Shown piece by piece: positions 1 to 34,107 of a DNA stretch of 64,000 nucleotides. The notes below the pieces were generated by a model, which saw nothing but the letters and a program-made list of their open reading frames with translations, was not told where the DNA came from and did not search any database. Each line of letters begins with the position of its first letter. The stretch's first letter is position 1. Source of the stretch: Brienomyrus brachyistius (lineage: Eukaryota > Chordata > Actinopteri > Osteoglossiformes > Mormyridae). The stretch covers positions 3,427,832 through 3,491,831 of the forward strand of contig NC_064538.1 in assembly GCF_023856365.1 (NCBI RefSeq), written 5' to 3'. A program made the translations under genes and the position numbers.

Positions 1-48
<48 letters not shown>
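1..48. repeat. (TA)24 microsatellite
   Basis: Uninterrupted TA dinucleotides at the window edge; true length unknown because it continues upstream. Confidence 0.97.
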
Positions 49-53
<5 letters not shown>

Positions 54-352
54 CTGCTCCTGCTGTGATCGATGGGGCCCTGGATCAGCATCGGTTCTCC
101 GGCGCCCGTGGGAGCTTTCCGCCGGCGCGAGACGTCTGGGATCGGCGGCTCCATGGCCGCGCAGTCGGCGTCAGGGGGCCACCATTCACACAGCTTAAAG
201 AGGATCATCGGGGGGGGGGGGGGGGGTGCTCTTGCTGGATGCGTGTGGCTTTGTCTTCACGGGGGACCCTTTGGAACTTGGGTCCTTTATTCTCGCGGGG
301 TGTGAATCTCCTGAAATACCGTTGCCATTCACATCTGTTTGCTCAGTCATGA

Positions 353-20999
<20,647 letters not shown>

Positions 21000-23825
21000 G
21001 CCCCACGCAACAGTGCGGGCGTTCATCAGCGTGTGAGGTGCACCCGGCCGGGCCATCCTATAACCAGGGCGGGGGTGTCATGGGAGAGGCCCTCCCGGAC
21101 ACCTGCCCAAACCACTCACAAAATAAGGCCGAGTTCCTTTGAAGACAATCATATTTAGTAGGATGATTTTTGTACCACCTGGCAGGTAGCACATACTTTA
21201 GCTTGAGCAAGCTGTCCAATCTGGTATTCATTTGTGTGTCGCCTCGTAGAGGCCTTGTTCCCTTTCGTGAGGGGGGAGGGGGGGTGTTACCCATTACCTC
21301 CCAGGCTGTGGGGCTCAAGGGGGTTGAGTGTCAAGAGGCGACCTGTGACCTATGACCTGTGTCTCTGTTTAACGCTTCATTCATTAACGCAGCAGTGTAC
21401 ATCACCAGTGTGCTTAATAGTAACACACCCTGAACAGCGTGTACCAGAATAGCCTCATGGAGGGGGGGGGGGGTGTGTCATCTGTATGCTTCGTGATAAC
21501 TAACAGCATAGATTTTAATTTTGAACAGTCTGACAGTACAGGGTAAGTGATTCCCAGTTGTCAGCACCCTGTTCTGCCACTGTGAGGCAGTATTCCACAT
21601 TCTTTTACTTCAGGGACCCGTCGTACCACTTAATTGTCCACCTGAATCCCACCGAGACTGGAGTTGATTTTGCTTTGAGTTAGTCGACCCGGAGTCGTGC
21701 TTCCGAATGACTGGTTCGCCATCTAGTGGCCATCTCGGGCACAGAACCCGAAAGCGAGAATGACAGGGTTTCTCTTACCTGCTGTTGCAGTGGGTGTTTT
21801 ACCGCAACATTAATCCTGTTAAAGAGCTGAATGTGACAGTGGAAGTTGCCTCCGCTGCCAGAATCCTCAGTTCTGCCGCAGTGTATCGGATAAACGCAAA
21901 TTATCTCCAGGATCTCAGCGCCGAAGCCAGCGAGGTGCCGTCGTGTGTGTGTGTGTGCATCACAGGTGAGGCAGAGCTGCTGCACTCCACAATGTACACA
22001 GCATCACCACTCCTAGGAAATTCTTTTCCTGTTCCTCTATGCTGTAATTGTGTGTGTGTGTGTGTGTTTTTTTTTTTAGCTCTGTTTAATATTCAGACTA
22101 TTAACCAATCAGCTGATGCAGCCACTTGTCTGTCAGCCTGTCCGAGGGGCTTTGGTGCCCTGTGTGTGACTTGTGTGCTTGGGGCTGACGTAGCTAATCC
22201 AATGCAGCATTTAGTCACTGTGTGCTGAACTGCAGGCTTCTGCGTGTGTGGATGGGAGTGTGACGTCACCTGGCCCCGTGTACTATGCTGACACTCGTTC
22301 GGACATTTAGCATCCATTGTAAAGGGTAAGTGTCTGGCATGAAGATGAACTGCCACCCCCAGGGCTCAATTAATGAGTGGGGTAGCCTGGCAGAGGTGTG
22401 TGATTTCCCCCCCCCCCCACAATGTAACAGCTGCTCTCAGCTTGTGTCGAAGAAGCACTTTTCACTCTGACACTGTTAGATTCGTGTTTGTGTCCCATGT
22501 GATTTGAGAAACTGCAGCTCCAGTCAGCCGCTGATCTCAGGCTGCTTTTTAATTGGATGATAAATCATAGGGAATCCCTGTGAGGCTGTAATACTAGTGA
22601 TTCCTCTGTTTTGAATTGGGCCCTGTGAGGGACCTTGTCCTCACACAGGAAAGGCCCCCACGGCCGCTGGCGTGCTCCCTCGCTCACTCACCCCTGTCCA
22701 GTTTGCAGGCCTGAACAGTTCTCCAGATTCAGGCTGTGACTTGTAGGGGTGCGTCGATGAGTTTTAATTCGGACCGTGTCCTTCCTACGACTGGGCATGG
22801 CAGTGCCGCTGAGCATGAGAACGATGAACGGCACCGTGGAACAACATCGCAGCAATAGTAACCCTGTTTGGTCTGACGCAAGCCATCCAATCCAAGTGAT
22901 AAGCTAACTTTTGGGTCAAATTCTGATGAACTCTTCTTCTGAAAGGTCTGGAAGTGTTGGAAGGGTAACGATTCCCGGGAATTCTGTGATTGTAACTCAA
23001 GGGCACAGCATATGATTGGCTCCCCCAGGTAACGTGGGTAGGGAGGTTTGAAACCTGTAGTGTGAGAATAAGGGTTTTTTTTTTATAAATAAAAACCAGG
23101 AGGGGTTTCTATTAGTCTCTGAATGAATAAGAGGGAGAGAAGAATGTTGGGGGCTTGGGGGGGCTGAAATTGAGACATGGAAAAAGCAACCAATTAAGAA
23201 AAAGAGTTATTCTTAAAATCTCTGTGTGTGTTTTCGTGTTTTTTAAGACAAATCCACTTTTCCTGTACCGGGGTGATTGTTCAGCATTGGTTAGGGAAGC
23301 ACATGCAGGAGGTCGCCCTCTGATGTAAGCGAACTCTGCCCAAGACCTGTTTTATTCAGTGTTGCTGTGTGTCGTGCTTACTGTAAATATGTCTTTTTAA
23401 ATGGTCCTCTTTCCCCCTGTGGGTGCGCGTGGCATCACACAGGAAGGTGGTGCGTAGAAGAAAAAATGGACAGGATACAGAGTATTTTATTATTCATTCA
23501 AAAGGCGATACAGAATGTATATATATCTATATTGTATATATGTGATGGAAATGCATTGGCTTTGTGTGACCTTTTACCTGTACCGCGTTCCTGTTTCAGT
23601 GTTTAGAGATGTTATTCGCTTGTTTTTATTTTAAATCTTGTATTTTGTTTTCTTTTTTATTGCACGTTTTATTACAGTATCATGGCTGTCTAAAGACACA
23701 GCTAGTCTCTGTATCGGTTTAGTGCTGTACAATACCTGTGTCATTAACAGTTGACCACCCACCCCGACCCCTTGCCCAATATGCATGAATGGCACTTACA
23801 GAAATAAAATGTTAACTTCACTGTG
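21000..23825 (+). other. foxj3: foxj3 3' untranslated region (probable)
   Basis: Follows the TAG at 20997-20999 without a recognisable new gene. The first convincing polyadenylation signal is AATAAA at 23803-23808, preceded by an AT-rich stretch with TATATATCTATATTGTATATATG near 23517. The interval contains two poly-G/C runs (about 21460-21471 and 22408-22418), a short GT run near 22040-22060 and no intact repeat. The exact end is inferred from the signal only. Confidence 0.55.
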
Positions 23826-25151
23826 GAATCGCGTGCTTTTACCTTCCTCTGTTCATCTGTGCTGCATTAAATGCTGTCTGGCTGGCTGGCTCTCTATTGG
23901 TTAGCCACGGTTTTTGGTCACTGCTTTGTTGGTTTCTGGAAAAGGGTGAATCAGGCAGTATTAACAGCACACAGTGATGCTGTCGCCTGCAGTGTGTGTC
24001 ACAGTCCCAGGCCTGCATGTCTGTCAGACAAAGTTCTTCATGTTGAACATTTAATTGGGTTGGACTTCTTTGAACTTGGGCAAACTGCGTTTGGGTCTCT
24101 CTCTGGTGTTTCATACAGACCTGATCCTGCTTCTCACTTAATTGTATGAAAATCTGTACTGCCGAGGTGACTTTACTGGGCTGAATATGCAGCCTGTTTG
24201 TCTGCTCATCCATAGAGCACATGAGCCAATGGCTGACTTTTTAATTTTTTTTGCCAATTACTCAGAACGCTTAAATATGCCCATGCTGTGACCGTATGGA
24301 GAGAAGCCACCCTCTCTGCGTCATTGTCACCCCTTATTTTCAGGGTCAAAAACTCTATGTGTTCAGGGGCCACTTTCTTAAGTATCCCTGCGTAGTATCA
24401 GGTTAGACCCCTTTTGTCGCCACTTGAAGGGTTATAAAGATCAGGGAAGCCATTCTGGACACCACCATGCATGGAGCTGTCGCTGGACACCCTTATTAAT
24501 TAGAGGAATTGCGTAATTATGCTGTCATCCTGCCACCAAGGCCGAACGATTTATCAATTCGAAATCATGATTTAGGATATGCATTATACGGGGTGTCTGA
24601 CCCAGGGTTTGAAACTGTCCTGAGAACAGTTTTACAAATTCATGCTGTCGTCCTTGTGTGACAGTGATTCTCACCAAACAGAAGTGGCCCGAGCAGGGAC
24701 ACCGTAAGGTGGGGGAACGTTAGGACGATTACAAGGGCCCCTGAGTGACAGAGGGCCTAGAAAAGTTGGAAAATAACTGGATTGGTCTGGACTGGGGGGC
24801 CCAATATGACATGCCTTCATGGGAGGCAAACGCCCACATACAGCAAACGCATGAAAAACATTCAACAAAATGTGCAAAAAAAAATAATGATTCCGCTATT
24901 GAGCTGTAAGTGAATTACCTGCCTATTACATGGTCAGAGATTGTTTGCAGAAAGGTCCCATTATCAGGGGTCCAAGCAGTGTTGGCTGCTTTTCTTACTG
25001 GAATTGTTTGGTTTGTACTATTATCACTTTATGTAACAGTCACGGATTTTGTGTTGGTTTTATGTTTGATTGCAAATGTTTCATGAAGTGTCATGTTGAC
25101 CATCATAAGCGAATAATGTGGCTGCAGACACTGTTCTCAGGTTCTGCTGCT

Positions 25152-25247
25152 CTGACGCCGCTGCTCTCTGACGCCGCTGCTCTCTGACGCCGCTGCTCTC
25201 TGACGCCGCTGCTCTCTGACGCCGCTGCTCTCTGACGCCGCTGCTCT
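25152..25247. repeat. 16-bp minisatellite, six copies
   Basis: Perfect tandem copies of ctgacgccgctgctct beginning at 25152, 25168, 25184, 25200, 25216 and 25232, with a partial unit before the first. The unit is GC-rich with two CpGs, in contrast to the AT-rich surroundings. Intergenic between foxj3 and pdpn. Confidence 0.9.
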
Positions 25248-26984
25248 TAGGCTGGAATTATATCGTGATAATTATCAATACTGGTTCATATGAAAAAAAT
25301 CATCAAATATTTTACCATATCACCCAGCCATAGACTGATATCAAAATTGATTTATACACAATTATTTTGGGTACTGTCGGTCTGTCACTAGACATTACAG
25401 CATTGGTAAGATAAGGACAAAACATTTACCTTTGACTGCAATCTTTTCCATAAATTTCCTATACACCAGTCCTGTATACCACTCGGAAAATACTTGTATG
25501 CATGTAAACTTTTATAAGCTTTAAACTGATTACATATGTATCAAGATGTGGTGTTAACTAGATAATTGAAGATGTCACAATTCTTCAAGTCGGGAATATT
25601 GCCTTTGCTGCAGAAGTACAGAAATATGACTTGGTAATGAGTATGGACTGTGTATATCAGCCTTGAGTCTCTTTTGATATCTGGTATTACTTGAGATTTA
25701 TGGGTTATCTAAAGACTAGATGATAGAAGATCACCATCAACCACAGGTGTGTTTCTATTGCAATTCGTTGGGTTTTTTTTACCGACAAAATGGTGGCGTA
25801 AACATGGGAGACATATAGTTCAAAATGCATCTGTGACTAGGACAGCAAGTCTTAAGTCTTTGTGGTGTATCAAGAGCCACGATATTCAGGTTGATGTCTG
25901 CATACCACCAGGAAGGAGGGACCACAGCCAAAAGAGGTATCTTTGGATGTAAGAGAAAGTTGTCTCAGGGATTAGGGGTGGGTGATATAACCTCAAAATT
26001 ACATCATGATATTTCAAGGAAATTAGCAAAAATTATATTTATGAAAATAAAAAATACTGAACGGTTGATCAGTGATTTCAGCTTGCAGGGAGCAAAATTG
26101 ATTAGCGCAAGCAGAAAACAAAATGAGAGCCATTTTCCATTCTCAGTTTCCAATGAGCTACTGTCATTGATGACAGACGACCGAATTCGAAGTGTGAATC
26201 TATCGCCACGCGGGGCCAGCTGCAGCATTATAGTGCAATAGTAGTGACACAGCACAAGTCAAATGTAAACACAAAAGTAGCCTAGGTGGTGTTTTCCATG
26301 GAAACCTTAAGTAAAAGTATAACAGCTGCTTAACACTTTAGTTTAACAATAACTAAAACATCTTAAACCTGTAACTCTTCGGGATCCTGCACAATACTGT
26401 CACTTAATACAATTGACCTCAAATGTTAAGTTTGAATGTAAACAAACAGCAGCAATATAAACAAAATATAAACACTTACGGCTTATAAAAATAAACTAAA
26501 AATGGTGTCAAAACTTAAATAACCGTTACCTTGCATCTTTTTTTCATAACCATAAAATTAGGTAGAATATTAGGGCTGGAACAATGAATATAATCTTAGC
26601 ACCACCTCCCTTTACTTAAACACATACTCTCGTGTATACAAGTTCAGTACATACAGCTACCATCTAGAAAGTAAATCTACGTATAATTATGTTTTGCTAG
26701 ATTGCCATTTCTGTGTCGTGCAGTTGCTTTGAATTTGTTTGATTTCTAATTCATTAAGTTCTTCCTGTCTTTCCAATTCAAATTCCAAGTCAACACCTTG
26801 TTCGGTGTGACCAATTCAAATTGTAATTTATGAATGGAATGGAGCACAATTCATAAATTCTGAATTTTGCACAACCCTGCGAGGCAACCTTCAACATTGG
26901 CACCCCCCCCCCCCCCCACCCTTTGCTAAGTCAGCCCCCCTCAAAAGATTCTTCCCTGGGCTATTGTCCGTCTTGCTTTTGCTA

Positions 26985-27205
26985 AGGTCTGCCACTGTCG
27001 CCATATTCCTACCCCGCTGGAGCTCCCCTGGTCAGTCAAAAGTGAAGTGATGGTGAAGTGGAAACGTCTGGAAGGAAGTTCAGCTGCGAGGTGAGGGGGG
27101 GGGGGGGGGCTAAGCTCACAGAAAGGGACCTGATCACCCAGCAGCAATACCCAACCTCAATGGCAGCAGATCCCACCAGCAATGTTCCAGCATCTAATGC
27201 AAAGC
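26985..27205 (+). mobile_element. Tc1-like transposase relic
   Basis: Frames around 27050-27180 read VKWKRLEGSSAAR and, after a poly-G run, KLTERDLITQQQ, resembling the helix-turn-helix and GRPxKLTERD region of Tc1/mariner transposases. The frame is broken by the poly-G run. A second copy of the ctcacagaaagggacctgatc segment lies at 31885-31910. Confidence 0.4.
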
Positions 27206-29196
27206 CTTCCAAGAAGTGTACAGGCTGTTACAACAGCAACAGGCTGACTAGCTTCGTATTAAAATCCTTCTGGAATAAAATGGACAAGCTGCTGTTATCA
27301 TACTTTTAGATATATAGTGTATTTATGCACTTATGGCTCATCTGTTAACAACTATTAACAAATCTGGTCTCTCATGAATTGGGTATTTTTTTGTCAAACA
27401 AACTGCCATTTCTTGGATGTTTATCGTACCACGTTCTGTAAACTCCAGGAACAGCAGTGAGCAACAATTCCACATGAAGGGCTGTTTCTCAGATGCTGAA
27501 AACAAGTCTGGCGCAAACAATCGCTCCATGTTTAAAACCAATCAGATCACATGTCAGTCGTTCTAATACTCAGCCAAGCAGTAACTGAACCTCTTGACTC
27601 TGTCTGCATGCTGGAAGTATTCTGGTGCAGTCACAAGATTCACTGTTCGGAGGCTCAGACTGTTTATGTTAACCAGCAGGTGTATCTAATAAACTGGCCG
27701 CTCACTGGGATACGTCACGCATTTCATCTCCCGTTATGTAAAAATCCAATATCTCTTTCAAAGACCAAACAGATATGCTATAGTAATTTCTCAGGTATTT
27801 ATGGCGGTTTAACAGGTGATAGTTTCCAGAACGTTCTGTTGTATTATGTTTCACAACGAGGACAACAACATGAACGATGTTACTACACTCGCTAATAAAT
27901 GTGATTTATTAATGCTTGCTATATCTCACTTTGCAGATGTAATTCTCACTTAAGCAGTCTGTTTTCAGGTAAGTAAATTTATCCAGCTGAATCGGACTTT
28001 AAGTTTAACTTGAGTTACTTGTCTTTTCTTATCAGATTCCTCGTAAAATAGAACCTTAATTACAAACCCATATGCCGTGATGGACCCGCGCCCCATCCGC
28101 AGTGCTCCCCTGCCCATCCTCGTACTGGATAAGTCATTATGGACTTTCATTCAATTCCAACATTTCTCTATTTGAATCGGTAACTTAATATCATGCATTT
28201 CTTATGCTTATGTACAGCAGCCATTGAATTACCTTCTCTGCATTCATAGGAACATTTAACATTTTGAAACAGAAATTACTCGGAATCTACGCAGTGTGCC
28301 CTTTCTGTTCATCCTCTTTACCTTTATATCTATATAATTTGGTGCGCTAACGATTTTTTTTCCCGGCAGATGTCGCTATTACACAAAGATACGATGCACC
28401 AATCCCAAGCATATGTAATGTCGCGTGCATGTAACAGTACGCATCCGCAAAGCAATGGCACATTCGCTGTGTGAACCGGCTGCTTCCTTAATCTTGTTTA
28501 TACAACCATTTGTTCTTGTTATATTGTTGTTGTTTCTATATTGTGTTTTTTTTTTAAATAGGTAAGTCTGGCTATGACTAAGTTTGCGGGATTATAAATA
28601 AAAAAAGCAATTTTTGCATTTATTATTAATTAAGTGCAAAATATTTTTTCAGATTATCAAGTAAATTCTTACACAGAGACACAGTTCCAAGTCTTTGCCC
28701 CCACCGACCTGGAAGAAGGAGACAGAGTGGAAAAACTCTGGCTCGTCTCATAAATGTTTTGTACAGTTTGTCCTTTGCTTTGCTGACTGTAGCTATCCTG
28801 GAACTGGTAAGTCTGAATTAGGCATATATAACTACTGCCTCGGCTGGCCAGCTCTTTAGAGCCATCCAAAGGAAGGGGGGCAGGGCTTGACTCTGCCCAC
28901 ACGTCCCAAGCTCCCCCCGAACAGGCACACACATCCACACGCCCGCTCACTCGCTCGTCACTCTCCATGCGCCCTCCAGTGCACCGACAGACTCCGACTT
29001 CTGACCTGAAAACCACCACAAAGCTTTATTTGCAGAAGTTTGTGGAAGATCCAACTGGCTGCGTGTGCTTGTGTAGGCGTGTCCTCAACCTGCACCTCAC
29101 CCCCCCCCCCCGCTGACCATCTACCTGGGCACTGCACCGCGCCCCAAAGTCGGCCTGCTGTGTTGCGTGGATCGCGTGAGAGGAAGAGCTGTCACC

Positions 29197-32100
29197 ATGA
29201 TGCCAGGCTGGACGCTGCCGTTACTGCTCCTGTGTGCCCTGGCTGGGCCCCTGTGCTCCGACACGCACGCAAGTAAGTCGCCTCCTCCCTCCTTCACCTC
29301 CCCTGCTCCTGCTTGGCTGCTCCTTCCCTGTCTGCCAGTGCTGAACTGAACCCTGTTTCTGTTATCAGCTTCAGTCCGTTTCAGTTTCAGAGTATATCAT
29401 ATTCTACATGTGATCTCCATCCATCCATTCTCTAGCTGCTTGTCCAGTACAGTGGTATAAGGATGTGTGTGTGTGTGTGTGTTTTTTTTTTCTTTTTCTT
29501 TTCCACTACTTCAGTTTCAGCTTCTGCATCATAGCAGTCGTTTAGTGCATAGTGTGTCGTTTTTGTGCTGATCTTTTTGTTAATTATCAATTGTTAGCAA
29601 ATTGAAAGAAAATGAAGCAGTTTTAGGAGGTCTAAGTATAGTCTGGCTTCCCCCATTGGTATACGCTCCCTCGCCGTAACACTGGAGGTGAGGTGTAGGT
29701 TTGGCTCCGGATGTCTTGTAACGGGACAGGGAGCCGGTCACCTGTCTGTAGAAACTCCCCTGGTGCTGGGCCGGGGGGGGGGGGGGTTGGCCCGGCCCTG
29801 GGTCAGACACAGTGCTTGTCAGCGGGCACTCTGTATGTGTCCCTCTTGCTGGGAGTGGTGGGGGTTGGGGGGGGGGGGGGTCCTTTCTGTTTGCGTCATG
29901 TGGTCCATCTTTAGCAGGGTGTCACTAGAGCTGGGGGTGGGGGTGTTAAATTTAACCCACAGCCTTTCATGACGGGATGCCGTTATGGGGGCCAGCTGGA
30001 CTTTCTCCCTAGACCACACCCAAAGAAACCCTCAGCGCCACCTGCTGGATGGTGCTGGCCACACCCTTTCTTGCTCACGTGCGCTCAGTCACATGGACAA
30101 AAACACTAATAACACACAGGCTCTGGGCACACAATCGACCCCCCCCTCCCTTTAGTGAAACTGGTCTAGTCTTGGTCCCAGAAGAGCAGAGGGTGAAGTG
30201 TTCCCATCTGGATGTAGGGAACATGACTTTGGCAGGCAGGCCAGGCGAAGGGGTCTCCTTCCTCTCACCCTGTGGGCTGAGTGTTTTCGTCTGCTGGCCT
30301 AATTGCGGCATGTCAATTGCTTGGGAGTGCCCACCCCTGCCCCCCACCCCCAGTCTGTGATAGGAGGTTCTTCCTGGCAGTGCGGTTGCCAGAGTGACTG
30401 GATCTGGGACGGAGTGATAACAAAAACACTGATCGACAGTGGGAAGGTAAAAAAAGAATGAAAAATGAGGGAAGGGGGCCCATGCGATGGTTCCCTCTCC
30501 GATAAGCTCCGCTTTAAAGATTTCTGTCTCCTGTCTGGCTGCGCAGTCTTGGGAGAGGATAGCGCGTCCTGCTCCTATAGGGAAGCATTTCAGGCCTCTT
30601 CCATAAAGCCCCTACTTATCAGCTCTGCCTGATACCTGCTGTGACCCCTAGGTGGCGGAGCAGTTAAGAACCTAATCCCCACAAGACTTTCACTTTCCTA
30701 GAATGGCTCTGCTGTGACCTTTAGCTGGACACTTAACCTATGTCCCGTCACTGAAAAGCATTCTGCTATAAAAACTTATGCACTATGCAGCTGTCAGCTG
30801 TGTATTTTCTTCCGTATCAAAAGTGTTGCCAGGCAACTCGATTATTTTTTGACGCCGCCGTTCCCTCCCTTTGTGACACGTGCCTGATGGCTAAGGGAGC
30901 TTGCGGGCCAGACCAGGACATCATGCTCGTTCCAAGCTGGTGACTAAACCACAGCTGCGGTTTAGATGCTGCATGGGAGATCTCGACTAGTAGCCTCATT
31001 TCAGACGGTAAACCGCTAGACAGGAAAAGTACGGGAACTGCATTTTTTTTTCTCTCATTCTTCCAGCAGGAAGCTTGCTGCCTCCCCTTTATGGAGCCCA
31101 CCACCTCAGTGCAAAAGAGAAACCTGTGGGAAGCCCACGTCTCTCTCTCTCCCACATCTGTGAGAGTTTCCGGTAGTGGAAGAGAAACAAACCCTCAGCT
31201 AATTGTGGGAAACGAGGCTGTAGTGAAACATTTGTATCCGGGATGGTGACTTTAAGGCAGGAGATGCAGGATGGAATTCAATCCTTACGGGCAGCACAAT
31301 GGAGTCTTAGCCAAAGCAGTGTGAGCCCATCGTGGCTGTTTCTAATCGCAGTACGGCAGAAGTGAGGCTTTGGTCTCTGAGCTCGTCTGAAGCACCACTG
31401 AGGCTTTCCTGGGCACTTCCAGTAAAGGTTTCGTTTGGGATTTTTTGGACCATTAAACCGCTCTGCTGGTTCGGATTTATAACAGCAGCTGTACCAGTAA
31501 CATGATCAGAAAATCAAACAGGAATGCCGACTCGTATTAGTCGAATGCAAATCAACTCACCAATTGTTCCTAGGTTTGTATAGATTGTTTATACACAAGA
31601 CTGTGTGGACAGACCTATTAATTACAGGAATTGCATAATTAAGCTACACTCATTGATGGCACAGGCGTATAATTAAGTACACGTTTACTCAATCTGCAAT
31701 ACACATTAGCACTGGAATGGCTGCTCGCTCAGAAGAGGTTAGTGACTTTCCACTTGGCACCATAATAAAACATCTTTCCAACAAGTCACTTCAGCACATT
31801 TCTGTCCTGCCAGAGTCCCGATCAACCGCAAGCGAAGTGAAAACGCCTGCGATCGAGTTCATTTGTGAAGTGGCAGATGAGATGAGCTCACAGAAAGGGA
31901 TCTGATCACCCAACATCAATACCCAACCTGAATGTTAGCATTTAATATAATCCATCCATCCATCCATCCATTTTCCAAACCGCTAATCCTTCTAGGTCAT
32001 TCAGTATAATCACTCAAGAACATCCGTCTTTTTCTACGCATCCATTCTGTTAACTGCTTGAAACAAGTAGCGTCAGAATATCTTAAGACCTAGGCTTTAT

Positions 32101-34107
32101 TTTTTTCAAATGTGTTTTTAGTCATTAAACTTTCCATTAATTATACGCAGCGTCTGATTTTGTAGTTTATGAAGTTCAACTTGCCCCTGAAAAAAAAAAA
32201 AATCACCCTTAGTTTAAATACAGTAGTTAACGATGACCATTTTTAGTTACGTAAAACAGGACACCGCATAACACAGTTTATGCACAGGCCCTTTTTTCTT
32301 AATTATATTCCTGAAAGCCTCTCCCTTCTGACTCGCTCTTGCTGCACTGGTAATCTGAGTGCCCGTCTGTGCTAGGCAGGAAATGATGTAACGTACATGG
32401 AACGCGAGTGACCTATCTTGGACCGGATAGGACGAAGGGCGAGGTGGGAGTGGCTAACCCTACTGAAGGAGTGGGATGAGGCTAAGCTCGGCTTCAGCAT
32501 AGTTAAATTGGTGCGCCTCACCGTTATGATCTACAGATCTGGAATGGAACAAAAAACACAGCGTACTGTCCATCAAAACGTCGAGTGTTACCCAAATGGT
32601 TCAGTTTTTCCTAAGAAGGTCATCATGCATTGGACATCCTGTTGGTTATAAGGTGAGATTTTTGGAATGCCCGGCAGTGGTACATTTTTATTGCCCCCTC
32701 AACACATACCACCCGACACTGGACTGATTGTTCTTGAACTAAAAAGAGGCACCTGCATCATTTTCTACCTTAGTTCAGTTCAGTGCTGAAATTCTTATGT
32801 CTTAGTATTTTCCACTGTTCCTGCTTTGCTGTTCACGTGATCATGTGTGGCAGTTGGCTTCGTGCCAAATGCCGTGCCGCTGCCCGCAGGACCCATCGTC
32901 TGCTCCATGTGGAATAGTGTGTGGTGCCGTGGGTTAGGAGTCTGGGAATTTGCCGGTACAAATCTCACGGCTGGCACAGTAATTATATCACTGTCGGGCT
33001 CTTGAGCAAGGCCCTTAATCCCGACTGCTTTAAATGTGACAATAACATTTAAGGCATTCTGTCTGAATCTCCTGCTGTGTCCCTGTGTGCTGCTCCTCAG
33101 GTACTATCGTGGTACCGACCAATGAGAGTACAACTACCCCGGAGGTCACCTCCATGACTGCAGTCACCGAAGAGCCCACAGACAGAAGTACGACATTCTC
33201 TCCTAATGCTACAGAGCCATTTGTTACCTCGAACCTAACAGAGGCTCCGGAAATCACCTCCACGGTTGTCGGAGATACAGAGGAGAATACAAGTGTGGAT
33301 TATACCACAGTAACTGCCACAGATACCACCTTCACTGACAGCTCCACAGTTGTCGCTACAGTGATGGGGGATGGCGGATACACAACTGAGATGCCACACT
33401 TAAATTCCTCACTGATTATAGAAGATGATGAGGGTAAGGAACACCCCCCAAAACAACTAATCCTACAAGCTTTTGAACCAAGATTTCCTGTCAAACGTTT
33501 TCCTATTTCTACCCAGGTGGCCTGAGCACAGGGCAAGTTGTGGGCATCGTGATTGGCTCGCTGGTGGCTGTAGTGGTCGTCATTGTGGTGGTGGTGATGG
33601 GGATGCGTAGGATGGGCCAGTACTCGTGAGTACTTTGATTACTTTTCTCAATTCAAATCACTGTGACCAGATAAATTACAGACTATTACTTTGGGTAAAG
33701 CAACAGGTGACACATATCATATAGCACAGCACTGGGGGGGCAAACATCACTTTACTATAGAATGGGCCGTATGGTCAAAGTGTTGTCTAGGATGGGATCA
33801 CTTATGAATTTCACAAATGAGCAAATCCATCATACAGTTTACAAGATCATTGAAGTCAATATTATGTCATTAAGCATTTAACACCCATCAAATTACACAT
33901 TATATTTTAATACATTCCGGTTGACTGATGTGATTAAAGTAAAGGTAAAGTCAAAATTCTTGTCAGTTTTTACGTGCTATTGTTGTGTTTTTTGTTATTT
34001 GTTTAATTACAATGCAAAGTCACCTGGTTAACTGTTAGTTAACTTCTAACAGACGTGTGGCATATTTACTGTGAATATCAGCTGTTTCTCTTTCTTTCAG
34101 CCCCTGA
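29197..34107 (+). CDS. pdpn: Podoplanin, 174-residue mucin-type membrane glycoprotein (4 exons)
   Basis: Exons: 29197-29272, 33101-33433, 33517-33625, 34101-34107 (TGA 34105-34107), all GT-AG with matching phases 1, 1 and 2. The ATG at 29197 has a good context (gtcaccATG), with a second ATG immediately after. MMPGWTLPLLLLCALAGPLC is a clear signal peptide. The ectodomain (about residues 25-137) is Thr/Ser-rich with NES, NAT, NLT, NTS and NSS glycosylation sites and many acidic residues. VVGIVIGSLVAVVVVIVVVV is the membrane span. The short tail MGMRRMGQYSP ends like human podoplanin (RKMSGRYSP, from memory), with basic residues that in mammals bind ezrin/moesin. Human podoplanin is 162 residues, so the size fits. 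Position just before prdm2, same strand, agrees with human gene order. Family role: cell-surface sialomucin of lymphatic and epithelial cells and CLEC-2 ligand; function in this fish is inferred. Confidence 0.85.
31717..31905 (+). mobile_element. Tc1-like transposase N-terminal relic
   Basis: The open frame reads SDFPLGTIIKHLSNKSLQHI and then LPESRSTASEV, matching the Tc1 N-terminal pattern DFxxGTVIGxxLxxKSxxxISxxLxxxxSTV. It stops after QKGI. Remnant only; no DDE catalytic region is present. Confidence 0.5.
32919..33030 (+). mobile_element. tRNA-derived SINE fragment
   Basis: Head contains GTGGTGCCGTGGGTTAGGAG (A-box-like) and CCGGTACAAATCTCACGGC (B-box-like), followed by GGGCTCTTGAGCAAGGCCCTT, the common fish tRNA-SINE body. 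It ends about 70 bp before pdpn exon 2. Confidence 0.5.

Larger units (their letters stand above)
23826..29039. other. foxj3-pdpn intergenic region
   Basis: 5.2 kb of AT-rich sequence. It holds the 16-bp minisatellite, hAT-like ggctgg/gggtgatat fragments (25252-25333 and 25972-26580), a Tc1-like relic at about 26985-27205, poly-C/G runs near 26904 and 27097, and a possible transposon end (aataaactggcc) near 27690. I see no intact gene; the open frames present are short and interrupted. Confidence 0.6.
29273..33100. other. pdpn: pdpn intron 1
   Basis: 3.8 kb. It contains a (TG)n/poly-T run at 29463-29500, poly-G runs near 29777 and 29868, a minus-strand SINE end (ccatccatcc...) at 29417-29460, a Tc1-like relic at 31717-31905, a second minus-strand SINE end at 31952-32000 and a plus-strand tRNA-like SINE at 32919-33030 just before exon 2. 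No exon seen. Confidence 0.65.
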
